A stretch of DNA of 64,000 nucleotides from Corinectria fuckeliana (taxonomy: Eukaryota; Ascomycota; Sordariomycetes; Hypocreales; Nectriaceae), in contig WPDH01000057.1 of the NCBI GenBank assembly GCA_019137255.1, forward strand, positions 111,912 through 175,911. Direction: 5' to 3'. Below are positions 1 to 9,695 of this stretch, piece by piece. A model generated the notes under the pieces. The model did no database searches. It saw nothing but the letters and a program-made list of their open reading frames with translations, and was not told the DNA's origin. The position numbers and the translations under genes were made by a program. Position 1 is the stretch's first letter, and each line of letters opens with the position of its first letter.

Positions 1-404
1 ACCTGCTCAAGGCCCAAGAGGCCGCCGGCGCCGCCTGCGCCGCCTACTCGGCCACCGCGAGCGCCTCCGGGTCCGCCGCGACGCCTTCCAACGCGGCGAC
101 AAAGTCCTCCGCCGCTGTCGTGACCACCACCGCCGTCGTCGTCTCTTCCCCCGCCGCGACCACCCCCGGCGGCAACAGCACCGAGATCACCAAGCCCACC
201 AAGACCAATAGCGGCAGTTCCTCCAAGTCCTCGGGCTCCAGTTCCGGCTCGGGCTCCACCGGCTCCACCAACTCCGGCTCCGAGTCGGGCTCCGCAACCA
301 GCACCGCCTCCGCCTCCGCCAGCGAGACGAACAACGCTGGCGCCGTTACTGACCCTGCCGTGGGCGCTCTGCTGGTGGTCTTTGCTGCTGCCCTTGCACT
401 GTAA
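1..404 (+). CDS. C-terminal part of a GPI-anchored Ser/Thr-rich surface protein (5' end outside window)
   Basis: The open frame enters from the left edge (first full codon at base 3) and stops at 402-404. What is visible is about 133 residues: a short Ala/Cys-containing stretch (ACAAYSA), then a long Ser/Gly/Thr/Ala-rich low-complexity stalk with SGSGSTGS-type runs, then a hydrophobic C-terminal tail (VGALLVVFAAALAL) ending directly at the stop. Such a tail after a small-residue region is the standard pattern of a fungal GPI-anchor signal, so the product is probably a secreted cell-wall or plasma-membrane protein. The stalk would be O-glycosylated. The catalytic or binding domain lies upstream of the window; a CFEM domain is one possibility because of the Cys just before the stalk, but this is a guess. 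Seen: composition and tail. Inferred: anchoring and location. Confidence 0.7.
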   Translation, partial: LLKAQEAAGAACAAYSATASASGSAATPSNAATKSSAAVVTTTAVVVSSPAATTPGGNSTEITKPTKTNSGSSSKSSGSSSGSGSTGSTNSGSESGSATSTASASASETNNAGAVTDPAVGALLVVFAAALAL

Positions 405-710
405 GGAACGTGAGTGAAGACCGGAAATGAATTTGGGAACTGGCCCTTGACTTGGATGTGGATGTGATTCTAGGACTAATGACGTGCCGCATGAGGACAT
501 GCCACGGGATACGATACTTCAGACAGTAGGCTGAGTGAGGCGGAAAAGGGTGGCTGCCTCTCATTCAGGTTTTAATAATAGTCAAAGATTTAATGCTAGA
601 ACGCCTTTGCTTGAAACCGTCAAGCACGTGTTACCGCGTTGCAAATGCCATCGACAGTGTGATTGCGGCACTGACTCCGCAAATGTGTTTATTTTCCATC
701 CATCCCCATC
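405..710. other. Intergenic, convergent 3' ends
   Basis: About 300 bases between the stop of the GPI protein and the stop of the metallophosphoesterase gene on the opposite strand. It would hold both 3' untranslated regions. I see no further gene. Confidence 0.5.
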
Positions 711-1760
711 TCAGTCGGTGACGCCTGACTTACTTCCAGCTACGTCGGCCTTGTCCAAGTCTACATCGACCAGCCACGGCGGATGAGTAGGTCTATACCG
801 CATGTCCATGATGGCCGCATTCACAAACAACGTCTGCTCTCCCACGACGAAGCGGTTCGACCCTCCAGAGAGATTCACGTGCGCCCCGCGTTGCTGGCTC
901 ATTTTAATGAGCTCCTGCCTCTTCGCCTTGACCGTCTCTTCATCCTGCGTGGCGTGATCCGGCAGCATGTCCGCCGCCATCGCCAGTCGTGATCCTTCGC
1001 GGCTCACGACGGACGCAACCCGCGTGATCCCGTCGTCGCCCTTCTGCCACCGGACGAGATGCGAGCCCCATGCCTCGTGGATGTGGCCGAAGCAGTGAAT
1101 CTTGGGCTTTGCGCGGTAGATGGCGTCGAGGAGATCCGGGCAGCCGGCGTGCTCGCCCGACATGCCGGACAGGTCGAGGATGCCGCGCGGCGGGCCGTGG
1201 GTCATGGCGACGTCCACGTCCGACGGGATGTTGAACTCGTGCCCGTCGCGGTACTGGAACGCCCAGCCGCCATATTCCGGCGTGTACTGGCTGGCGAAGA
1301 CTCTCAACCGGGCTCCGTTGTTGAGAGTAAAGTCGTGGACGCCTTCGGTCAGGTAACGCACCCCGTCGGCCCGAGCAGCATCGATGATGGCCCGTGTCTG
1401 CTCGACGACCTCATTGCTCCCATCCCAGGCGCGAAGATGATACGGCGGATCCAGCGCCAAATCGTGGTTTCCCGCGATGACAAGCTTCAGGGGAGCGCGG
1501 ATGGCGCGCAGCATGTTGAAGGTGGCCTCGAACTCGGCGACCCTGGACCGTTTGGTCAGGTCGCCGCAGTGAAGGACGACGTCTGCTTGGGCGAGCGGCT
1601 CCCGAAAGCCGGTGCGCACCCCCAGGAGCTTCTCTCGGCTGAGCTCATCTTCGGTGGAAGGATCGGAGTCGACCTTTGGTTTGGGCGTCTGTCCGTGCGT
1701 GTCGGATATGATGAGGATGCGAGTCTTGATCTTGGGTGTTGAGGCGGCAGCTGCGGCCAT
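711..1760 (-). CDS. Calcineurin-like metallophosphoesterase (MPPED/UPF0046-like)
   Basis: Single exon, 349 residues from the ATG at 1760. The open frame extends upstream only through a TTG, so 1760 is the first usable ATG. All signature blocks of a binuclear metallophosphoesterase are present in order: ISDTHG near residue 18, VVLHCGDLT, the GNHDLAL block, MTHGPPRG, and CFGHIHEAWG. These supply the Asp, His and Asn ligands for two metals. The arrangement, with the first motif close to the N terminus and a GHIHE last motif, matches the MPPED1/2 (239 kDa brain protein) type that is common in fungi. Substrate unknown; family members cleave phosphomono- or diesters. No signal peptide is evident, so it is probably cytosolic. 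The family is clear, the physiological role is not. Confidence 0.85.
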   Translation of the reverse strand: MAAAAASTPKIKTRILIISDTHGQTPKPKVDSDPSTEDELSREKLLGVRTGFREPLAQADVVLHCGDLTKRSRVAEFEATFNMLRAIRAPLKLVIAGNHDLALDPPYHLRAWDGSNEVVEQTRAIIDAARADGVRYLTEGVHDFTLNNGARLRVFASQYTPEYGGWAFQYRDGHEFNIPSDVDVAMTHGPPRGILDLSGMSGEHAGCPDLLDAIYRAKPKIHCFGHIHEAWGSHLVRWQKGDDGITRVASVVSREGSRLAMAADMLPDHATQDEETVKAKRQELIKMSQQRGAHVNLSGGSNRFVVGEQTLFVNAAIMDMRYRPTHPPWLVDVDLDKADVAGSKSGVTD

Positions 1761-2952
1761 GGCTGAGATTCGTGAAGCGAGGCGCAAAGTAGAAGCGAGT
1801 ATAGAGCGAGTCAGGAGATCGCGAGTGAAGCTCAGTGAAGAGGAGTGAAGAAAAGGTAAGATAGAAGAGAGGGTCAGGAGGATCTATTAAATGTAGAAGT
1901 GTGTGAATGTTTGTTCGATCTTCTGAGGCGCTTGGTGAGGCAGGGAGTCAGGAGCCTGGAGGTGAGCAAGGACCAATCGTAAGTACCTACTTAGGTGGTA
2001 CCGTACCAGGTTCTGTATTGAACCAGAGTCCCGCAAGTAGAATAATAGTTTCACCGCCTCGTCCTGGCAGGCAGAGGGAGAAGAAAAACGAGCTGTTCAA
2101 GATATCGTTGGTTGACGTCGGTTTCTTTTCTAGGCTGCGGATTGCGGACAGAGCGCTAGATTTCAGCACCCCCATTTAGGCGGAAACGTAAAGCCAAGGT
2201 ATCATGAAGCCTCCCACGACACTAACAGCAAGACGATCGATTAATTGATGAGATGATTCATTGGGTTGCGTATCCTGTCTTTTTTCCTAGCTATTTCGGT
2301 GTCGAGTCTAATCACGGAAATTCAGAGTCGTGAATAAGACGCTGGCTTGTTTGTTCGGCCGTGGCAATCGTATGTTACTTGAATCTGCTTTTGACATCGC
2401 CTCTTGTGGAGGATGCAGAAGAGATCCCGTGTCGGGCTCGCTATTTCCAGAACGATGTAGAGTTGAGATGCTGGGACAGTAGGATCGAAATGAACTCACA
2501 GCAAAGTATGGCAATGGAAGGGCGGAAGGGCTAGGCAGGTTCTACTTCTGCTATCTCGAAGTGTTTGACTGGAAGTAGACCAATCTAGCTACTGTTGAGA
2601 CGCTATGCAGCCATCTTATCTCCTTAGCAAATACCTTGTATTATCTCCCGCTAATGTTGAGATTGCCAGTACCAGGACCCAGCCCTCATCTGTCGTGTTA
2701 CCTGTCGTGTAACGAGGCGGGGGCGCAGTTCTGCATGTCTATCTTTCGCTGCAGCTGTAGGCAAAGCAGGTCTCACATTACGAAGTGCCAGCTGTGCACA
2801 TGACCGTAGAGCCGTAGATAAAAGCCTGGCACTTTCGTGACCGGTAACATCGTGTTCCCCTCAACGTCTTCGACCTCGTCTTTCCCCTCCAACCTCACAT
2901 CTTCCACTACCAACCCACGTACCGACGAGCATCACATAATCACTGCATCATC
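1761..2952. other. Intergenic region, divergent promoters
   Basis: Nearly 1.2 kb between the divergent starts of the metallophosphoesterase and the small heptad-repeat gene. It contains an AGTACCTACTTAGG stretch with a GGTACC just after it (about 1982-2002), related to the palindromes reported elsewhere in the window, a TATA-like GATAAA at about 2816, and a pyrimidine-rich tract (about 2850-2915) ahead of the right-hand gene. No coding potential that I can support. Confidence 0.5.
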
Positions 2953-3397
2953 ATGACTCGGTTGCGCAGAACCACCACGACTACAAACCCTGCCGTCGAG
3001 GCTCAAGAGTCCATCGCTAAAGCTAAAGAATCCATCGACAAGGCTGCAGAATCCGTCGAGAAGGTTGCAGAAGCACTGCGACAACTTGCAGATGAAAGGT
3101 CCCGCTCTGCAAAGGTTCTTGCCAACATACAGCAACGAACTGGCAAGCATGGGCGACAGGCTGACATGTTTGAACCTCGGTTTGTCTACCTTTCTTTGAA
3201 GCTTAGTGGTAGTCCTTACGGAACACTAATAATGGGTCATTAGGCAGATCAATCTTGATATCAGCGCCGCTGTGGACCGGCGGCTCTACGATGCTGAATT
3301 TGAAGCCGCCTACGCTGTATGTCTTTCTACTCTTCTTTCTGATCTGTTTCCGAAATGACACTAAGAACGTCAGGCAACGAAGCCGACCGAGTTCTAG
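2953..3397 (+). CDS. Small heptad-repeat (coiled-coil) protein, function unknown
   Basis: Proposed exons 2953-3179, 3244-3316 and 3374-3397 (107 residues). Intron 1 (GTTTGT...ACTAATAA...TTAG) joins in frame to a plausible helix; intron 2 has a good GTATGT donor and CAG acceptor, after which a stop follows quickly. The N-terminal half is striking: after a short basic start it runs as successive seven-residue units beginning ES or EA (ESIAKAK, ESIDKAA, ESVEKVA, EALRQLA), ideal for an amphipathic helix or coiled coil. A pyrimidine-rich leader precedes the ATG. I do not recognise a family. The first exon is fairly convincing as coding; the downstream exons are tentative, and reading through intron 2 instead also stops within a few codons. 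Confidence 0.45.
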
Positions 3398-4027
3398 ACG
3401 CTCTGGAGTTCGACCTTTTGCAGATGCTGCGCTGGACGACAAGAAGGGGCACATCTGGTGGAAATCGATTTTTGCTGCAGCGGAGGTCTACTTGATAGAT
3501 TACTTTCACACTTTCGTCACTTGGAAGCCTCATGAACTCTAGCTTGAACTTGAAAATTGAAGTAAATCTCAACTCGCCTTGAACTAATTTGGTTCGACTT
3601 TGCCGGACTTGACTTATCCGCAGCGCTAGGCGAGTGTGATGTTGTCGCTTGGGAATGATCCACGACAGACGGCCTACCTACCGAGAACCGTGATCAACTC
3701 CGACATAAATATAGATTTCCATACCGTCGATTCAAAAAAAAAAAAACCATCTGCCACGCATTAAAATTGCGTAGCACTTCATTTTGATTACCCCCAAAAA
3801 AACATGTTTTATATTTAAGAGTCTCTCAGCAGGAACAGCTAGCCTAAGCGCTCCTACCAAATTGGAACGTACAGTGAGTGTGGGGTCGAGGTCCTAAGCG
3901 TGTCCCTGTACTTCGTATGGCGGGTGCCTTTTACGACTCCGACACGATCTTCACAACTCCACATACAAACCCCATCAAGGGTAACCCGAGCCTCCAAGCC
4001 CAAACCCCGCCTGCTTACTCCTTCGCC
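3398..4027. other. Intergenic region upstream of MED31
   Basis: About 630 bases. It holds a 13-base A run near 3734-3746 and a second A-rich patch near 3797. An in-frame upstream ATG at 3917 could extend MED31 by 37 residues (see findings). Otherwise nothing seen. Confidence 0.4.
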
Positions 4028-4480
4028 ATGGCTACCGAAGCTTCACAAGATGCTCCGATGAGCTCCCCCCCGCCGCCGCCAGCCGACGCGGAGCCCAAAT
4101 ACGGCGGCTTCTCGCGGTTCGAGATCGAGCTCGAGGTACGTTCCGCCCTCCTGTCGCCCCCCCCTCTTTTTGCGGCGAATAGCTCACTCACTCCTACACT
4201 CGGCTTCTAGTTTGTCCAATCCCTCGCCAACCCGTACTACCTCAACCACCTCGCCTCCCAAAAGCTCCTCGGCCAGCCCGCCTTCGTCGCCTACCTCGCC
4301 TACCTCCAGTACTGGAGCAGGCCGCCGTACCTCCGCTACCTGACGTACCCGGGCCCGACGCTGCGCCACCTCGAGCTGCTGCAGCAGGAGACGTTCCGGC
4401 AGCAGATTATGAGCCCGGACGTCGTGCAGCGGCTGGCCGAGGACGGCATGAAGGCATCGGTGGAGTGGCATCACGAGTGA
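4028..4480 (+). CDS. MED31: Mediator complex subunit 31 (Soh1)
   Basis: Exons 4028-4135 and 4211-4480, 125 residues; the intron (GTACGT...CTAG, 75 nt) falls in phase 0 inside the conserved helix, between FEIELE and [10 protein letters not shown]. The protein then carries the near-invariant MED31 core: [37 protein letters not shown]31 is a small all-helical subunit of the Mediator middle module that helps RNA polymerase II recruitment in the nucleus. Length is close to other fungal MED31 proteins (about 120-130 residues), which supports the ATG at 4028 rather than the in-frame ATG at 3917. The N-terminal tail is Pro-rich and probably disordered. Convergent with the RPC11 gene. Confidence 0.95.
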
Positions 4481-4827
4481 TGGCCCGGGGGGGAACGACA
4501 ACCTTCATTTTACGCGACGGGCCGTGAACGACAGGGGCGAATAGAGGGGAAACTTAACACTCGATGTTTTTTTACTTGCCAACCTCTACGCATTTTGTGT
4601 CAGCGGCCGGCAGGTGTTCAGCAAGACGGAGGACACCGGCCTACGCGACCAAGTTGAGCCACAAAGAAACAACACCGTCACTGTCGTTTAATGCAGCCCA
4701 CGACACGAGACCTGCAAGACAAAGGCCCCATGATATTGAAAAGCGCAAAACCAACAACTCCATTCTCGCACAAACAAGAACAAGACACTTGAGAGGGACC
4801 AAGCCCCCCCCCTTCTTCTACCAACGT
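4481..4827. other. Intergenic, convergent 3' ends of MED31 and RPC11
   Basis: About 350 bases between two stop codons on opposite strands. Presumably only 3' untranslated sequence; nothing else seen. Confidence 0.45.
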
Positions 4828-5241
4828 CTAGTTCTCTCTCCAGCGGTTGCCACACGCCATGCACTTGTAGAAACTCGTCATGGGCTCGTCGGCACTGCGG
4901 ATCTGCACCTGGAAGAAGGCAGCCTCGTCGCCGTCGCAGCCCTCGGCCGGGCACTGCACCCGGCCCTTCTGCGCGTTGTCCCAGGCGCCCGGCCCGCCGA
5001 AGACGTCCTCCCGCTCGACGCGCTCGTACAGCCGGCGCGAGAAGACGGGCTCGGTGATCTGGTGCTCGAACGGGCACGTGCGGCACTCGAGGCGGTTGGT
5101 CCGCGTGCTGGTCAGGGAGACGGTGAGGATGTTGGCGCAGTGGGGACAGACTGGACGAGCGGCGGTGGTTAGTTGGGGCGAGGGGAGAGGAGAGGAAGCG
5201 GATGGAGGCGACGAGTTGGAGGGTTCCTTACAGAGCAACAT
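4828..5241 (-). CDS. RPC11: RNA polymerase III subunit RPC11 (Rpc10/POLR3K type)
   Basis: Exons 5241-5232 and 5150-4828, 110 residues. The first coding exon is only 10 nt; splicing across a GTAAGG...CTAAC...CCAG intron (81 nt) creates MLLFCPHCANIL, the conserved family N terminus, which proves the intron. Two zinc ribbons are visible: CPHC...CRTCPF near the N terminus and CPAEGC...CMACGNRW at the C terminus. The C-terminal ribbon contains the RSADEPMTSFYKC block, whose Asp-Glu pair reaches into the polymerase active site (TFIIS-like) and supports RNA cleavage, termination and re-initiation by Pol III. Length matches the human protein (108). It shares a divergent promoter of about 650 bp with the ankyrin gene. 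Confidence 0.95.
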   Translation of the reverse strand: MLLCKEPSNSSPPSASSPLPSPQLTTAARPVCPHCANILTVSLTSTRTNRLECRTCPFEHQITEPVFSRRLYERVEREDVFGGPGAWDNAQKGRVQCPAEGCDGDEAAFFQVQIRSADEPMTSFYKCMACGNRWREN

Positions 5242-5897
5242 GACTGCGGCTGGCGTCCGTGTAGAAGAATTGAGGGTCCAACGTGCTTCAGTATGTCGTT
5301 GCAGGGTAGCGCAATCACTGTTCCGCCTCGGCAAATTGCGTGCGACGTGAGGTTCGATCCGTGCAGCGTCGTCGATGATGAGCAAGCCGCTTTTTCTTGT
5401 CGTGAGTCGTTGATGGGAAAATTCCGTCCTTGCCCGCCTCTCGGCATGGTGGGGGGTCCCGTGCATGGCGAGGTGCCGTATTTAATCAAGGGCCTCGCAG
5501 TGATGACGGCGGGGGGGGGCTTGTTAGCGCGGTCTCCTCCCCGCTATGGGATGAGCGTCCAGCGCTTCAGCGAGCCATCAGAGCCGCTGTACCTAACAGC
5601 GCGGCGCCAGCCCCCTCCGTCACCAGAGCTGAGCCGCAACCCAACCAACCTGACTAAGTACTGTAGGTACTGTAGATTAGTCTACCATCTCACAAGTCTG
5701 CTTTGTTCACTGCCACCTCCTAGAGCCCTCTCCTTTCCGACTCTCGACAACCCTCCCAACCAACGTATACGAAAAGCCGACCACTCCGCCTGTCCCGCCG
5801 CCATCACCGCCCCAGTGCACAACCTCCCTCCCCGAAGCGAATCCTCTTACCCCGCAGAAGCTATCTGGAATACCTCCCCCCCCCCTCCCAGTCAAGA
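5242..5897. promoter_or_regulatory. Divergent promoter region RPC11 / ankyrin gene
   Basis: 656 bases between two outward-facing ATGs. It includes a G run near 5512, an AAGTACTGTAGGTACTGTAG repeat near 5656-5675, and a CT-rich tract ahead of the ankyrin gene (about 5690-5890). No gene seen. Confidence 0.45.
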
Positions 5898-6704
5898 ATG
5901 GCTGGCGACGAGGAGCACGATGTAAGGGAACCCTCCCCCTCTTCTTTTGCCTCCTCACCATGACTCGTCCAAGGAACAATGAAAAGCTGAGACTCCAGCG
6001 CTTATCTTGCAGGGCGCGTCCGTCAAGGAGCTGCTGATCGAGGCCTGTCGCCGCAACAACACCGACCTCCTCACCGAGTGCCTCGAGGGCAAGCCCGACG
6101 CCGAGGTCACCAAGCTGCTCAACCAGACCCTCACCGTCATGGGCAACCATCTCTACCACGAAGCGGCGTCGCGTGGGAACTGTGCGTCCCCCTCATCCCT
6201 TCTCTGGCGCGGCATACCACCAGCCTGGAGCCAGTCGACTAACCACTGCCCACCCCTCTAGACGAAATCATCGACCTCCTCCTCGACCAGCCCGACTTCG
6301 AGTGCGACCCGATCAACCGCCTCGAGGGCGACACGCCGCTGCACACCGCCATTCGCTGGCTGAATAGCGAGCCGCCGGCCCAGCGGCCCTTCGGCCTGGC
6401 CCTCGTCGAGATGATGCTCGAGGCCGGCTCCAACCCACGCGCCAAGAACAAGGCCCGCCTGACCGCCTACCAACTCGTCGACCCCCGCAACGCCGAGCTC
6501 CGTGAGCTCATCCAGAAGCACGAGTTCGCCAACCAGAACGCCGGCGACTTCATCCCCGTGGACGGCGCGGGCGCGGGCGCGACGGGCAGTAGCAATACGC
6601 ACACCGTTGTGGAGGAGGAGAGCGACGACGATGCCGAGTTTAGCGGGAGTGATGATGAGGAGCGTGCAGAGTGGGAGAGGAGGAGGAAGGAGAAGAAGAG
6701 GTAG
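5898..6704 (+). CDS. Small ankyrin-repeat protein with acidic C terminus
   Basis: Exons 5898-5921, 6013-6181 and 6262-6704, 211 residues. Exon 1 is 24 nt (MAGDEEHD). Both introns join in frame: the second restores RGNYEIIDLLLDQ, a clear ankyrin helix pair, followed by GDTPLHTAIRWLN, the canonical TPLH ankyrin signature, and a third partial repeat with LVEMMLEAGSNPRAKNKA. The tail is acidic and ends in a basic ERRRKEKKR cluster. This two-to-three repeat layout with charged tail resembles small yeast ankyrin proteins such as the YGL242C type and, more loosely, the ribosomal-protein chaperone Yar1. The role is therefore not certain; a cytosolic adaptor or chaperone is the likely kind. The ankyrin fold is well supported. 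Confidence 0.85.
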
Positions 6705-7147
6705 AGGTAAAGGGCCGAGTGTCTAGATACGGGTTGCAGTTGCGGTTGCTTGCGGTTGCTTGCGGTTGCGGTTGCGGTTGCGGTGTGGCTGTGCTTACAT
6801 GCGAGAAGTGGCTTGGAAGTCGAGGCCTCGTCACATCTACGGGCGGCGGTCCAAAAATGGTCAAGCATGCATCATGACAGATGAGATGAGCAATAGAGCT
6901 TGTACAAAGGTAGACATGAATAAGCATTTTCATTTAAGGTTATCGGAATAGGGTATACGCGTTCTCGTGTGAGTCTTGGAGCAGCCCTGCTGCTCATCAT
7001 CTCATCATGACATCGTATGCTCGTCGTACTTGCAGTTGACCTGGACATGCAAGTTCGAAAGGGCGACTAGAGGAAACAGGAAACCAGCCTGAACCGTCAA
7101 ACAAGGGGTTAAACCAGCCCGCCGTGACTCCATGTATCAACCCCCAG
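6705..7147. other. Intergenic, convergent 3' ends
   Basis: Lies between the ankyrin stop and the thaumatin-like stop. Contains the GCGGTT repeat tract listed separately; otherwise nothing seen. Confidence 0.4.
6731..6784 (+). repeat. Short GCGGTT / TTGCGG tandem repeat
   Basis: About six to seven copies of a 6-base unit (GCGGTT), some spaced by an extra TGCTT, in the 3' flank of the ankyrin gene. Simple sequence; likely slippage-prone. Confidence 0.75.
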
Positions 7148-8429
7148 TTACACCAATAGCCACAATCCCACCACCACCACAGTCGGGACTAACGTGGCCA
7201 TGACTGGACGAATATCATTCGCGGCGTCCCTCTCAGATTCGATATAAGTGACGTTCTTCAGCCGCTGGATAGCCAGGTCTGACAGCTTCCCCGACGCGGC
7301 GATCTCGGACATTTCGTCTCCCAGCTGACGCAGGATGTTAGTTGAGCGTCCCTTGGGACACATGGTGATCTCCCAGCCGCCGCCCATAGGAATGATGAAG
7401 GTCGAGCTTTGATCGTCAAAGGCGAAGCTGTAAGCGTCCGGGCAAATCGCCTTGGCGGCCCTGCTGTAGCCGGATGGCTTGCAGATGTCCGGGTCGTGAT
7501 ACTTGCCCACGCAGCAGTCTTTGTCCTCGCCCGACGCAGTGCAAGCACTGTTGCAGGGCGCGAATTCAGGCCGCTGGATGTTGTCATCGGGGTAGGGGTA
7601 GACGCCGTCTCCAGGCTTGATGGGAGGAAAGGCGAGAAACTTCCACGGACACCATCGGCGGGCCATGTCATTGTTGATCCTTGACTCTAGCGGGACGGGA
7701 TAGGATGAGTTGGTATAGTAGGTGCTATAGTCGGCCTCGGCGTAGAGCCAACCAGGGGTTGCGATGCAGATGCAGTTGGTCAAGTTGGGAGGGATATAGG
7801 ATGTGTTCTTGGCAGGGATGTATTTGAGGCCCATGGGGAGGTTGTACCCGTCGACAAGGGAGATGTCGTAGAAGGTCTGCCTGTTTTCTACTCCGCCGGC
7901 GAGGTTGAACTCGGCGAGTGTCGCAGGAGTTGAGCCCTATTGAGATTTAGACAACGCCCCAGTGCATCCCGGAAACAACCGGACTTACACTGAACTCGCA
8001 GTTCAACTTTCCAAGACAGTCCCCCGTCTTGCAAGAGCAGGAGTCTCCGTTGACGGTACAGTTCGTGCGACCCCAGACGCGGCCCTGCCAGTTCGGGCTG
8101 ACCCAGAGCCTCCTCTTCCTCCCGCTGGAGAGGCCGAAGCCTCCCGTGCCAGGTCCCGTGCCAGCCTGCGTTGCGATCCCGGGCCAGATGGTGGTGTCGC
8201 AGTTGTTGGTAATAATCATCGGAATCTTCCCATCCCAGTTGTCGGAATCGGCCAAGTCCCTCTTAGGAACCCCAACACGAGGGCCATGGATGGCTTCGGG
8301 CAGCTTGAGGAGGGAAGAGTCGTACGAGCCGACGCCCTGGAGGAGGAACCCAATCGAGAGCGTAGGTAGTAGGAGGCGACATATCGAAGACACGCATCGA
8401 GCGCGTCTACGATCTGATGCAAGTACCAT
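7148..8429 (-). CDS. Thaumatin-like secreted protein with C-terminal membrane-anchor signal
   Basis: Exons 8429-7989 and 7936-7148 (intron 52 nt, GTAAGT...ATAG, phase 0), 409 residues. The start at 8429 gives a basic N terminus followed by a hydrophobic segment (LLLPTLSIGFLL), a plausible signal peptide. The mature part begins with the thaumatin fold: IPMIITNNCDTTIWPGI, then SGRKRRLWVSPNWQGRVWGR, the C.C.TGDCLGKLNC cluster, DISLVDGYNLPM, and the C-terminal CPDAYSFAFDD block, all typical of thaumatin/osmotin (PR-5, GH152) proteins. Cysteines are numerous and would form disulphides. The last 20 residues are hydrophobic (MATLVPTVVVVGLWLLV), suggesting GPI anchoring to the wall or membrane. Fungal members bind or cut beta-1,3-glucan; activity here is inferred. 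Family is certain; exact start slightly uncertain. Confidence 0.9.
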
Positions 8430-9695
8430 TGCACGATGCCAGCACAGCAAGCCAAATCCCGGTGTCGATGGAGGAAAGTCGGGAGCGACAGCGATATAAG
8501 TCCGGGATCCAAACAATGAGGTCCAAGGAATGTCTCCGATCCAAACAGGAAAGTATTCAAGCACGTATTAGCTCGCGGGTTGCATACTGATGGGAAGAGG
8601 CCGGGTCAATAAGGTAGACAAGTAGATATAGGATGCAACGGCGCGCCCGACTAGTTGGTGTCCAGGATTCAGGAACCACTCAGGGAGTGACGTAGGTAGG
8701 AGGGGAGAGAGCCAAGCTGCGAAGGGACCTCCAGGGTCAGGGTCGATGTCTTGGCTATCCCTGTCGGCTATGAAGCGAGCGATCTTGGCGAGTGGACGAG
8801 AGAGTGTACTGTACGTAGGCCAGACGAAGAAGAAGATAGCGAGTGGTTAGGCGACCGAAGCGAGCGAAAGAGGTAAAGATTGGCAACGATCCAGCGCGAC
8901 TGATAAGTGATGTTTTGTCGTCAAATCGAGAACGGGGCAAGGGGAGCGAAGAGAAAGAGATGAACCACGTTTTAGAGAGGAATAAAAGAATGACAAGCCG
9001 CGTGGAAGTGCGGAAGGGTGGGGGGTTGAAGTTGCGTCGTGGCGGGTTTCAGATCAGGGAGAAGGAACCAATCTCCTCCATCGTCCATCACCGTCGTTGT
9101 TGCCCGTTGGCATTCAAGTCGTTCGGTGTCGTGGATTCCACACAGCAAGTTTGGGCAGTTATGACGTAGGTCGCAGGCGCAAGCCAGGATGAGCACTTAC
9201 ATGCTGGCGCCAGGGAGCCAATGCTGCTGCGGAATCCAGTTGAGTCCAAATTAGGAAGATGCTCGACAGGGGTTGGGCTAGACTAAGTTAAGGTAGTTAC
9301 TATGTGCAGATAAGGATGAGATCGAGGATCAACCACGCAGCTTTCGAGGACGAATAGGAACTCAGCGGCACTCAAAGTTTCTTACCCACTGCTCTTCAAT
9401 TGCATCTCACACCAACGGCCGAGTTGGTTCTCATCATTAAGCAGAGTGTTCAGGCGTGACTAATAAGAAACTTGGATCTAAAAGCCCTCTCACAAGGGCA
9501 CGACTAGTAGTAAGCTGTGATTATCGAGAAAGCTCAACCTTTTGTGTTCTATACTTCGCAGTCCGTCCAGAGACGAATATTCGCATTGCTGAAGCCATGC
9601 ATAGTCGACATTTTACCGCCTCACCAACATACCTTGCTTCATCCCAAATCCCTCTCTTATCTCGTTCCTCGTCAACCCTGAACCCTGAACCTGCA
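8430..9695. other. Intergenic region upstream of the thaumatin-like gene
   Basis: About 1.27 kb between the thaumatin-like start and the stop of the steryl ester hydrolase gene, both on the minus strand. Only short, unsupported open frames. Purine-rich patches near 8840-9010 read as pyrimidine-rich on the minus strand, as in fungal promoters. Confidence 0.45.

Noticed and set aside
1059..1742. 227-codon plus-strand frame over the metallophosphoesterase gene
   Set aside because: The opposite frame carries all five catalytic motifs; this one has none.
5351..5360. GGTTCGATCC, a match to the tRNA B box
   Set aside because: Flanking bases do not form a T-arm or acceptor stem, and no A box lies at the right distance.
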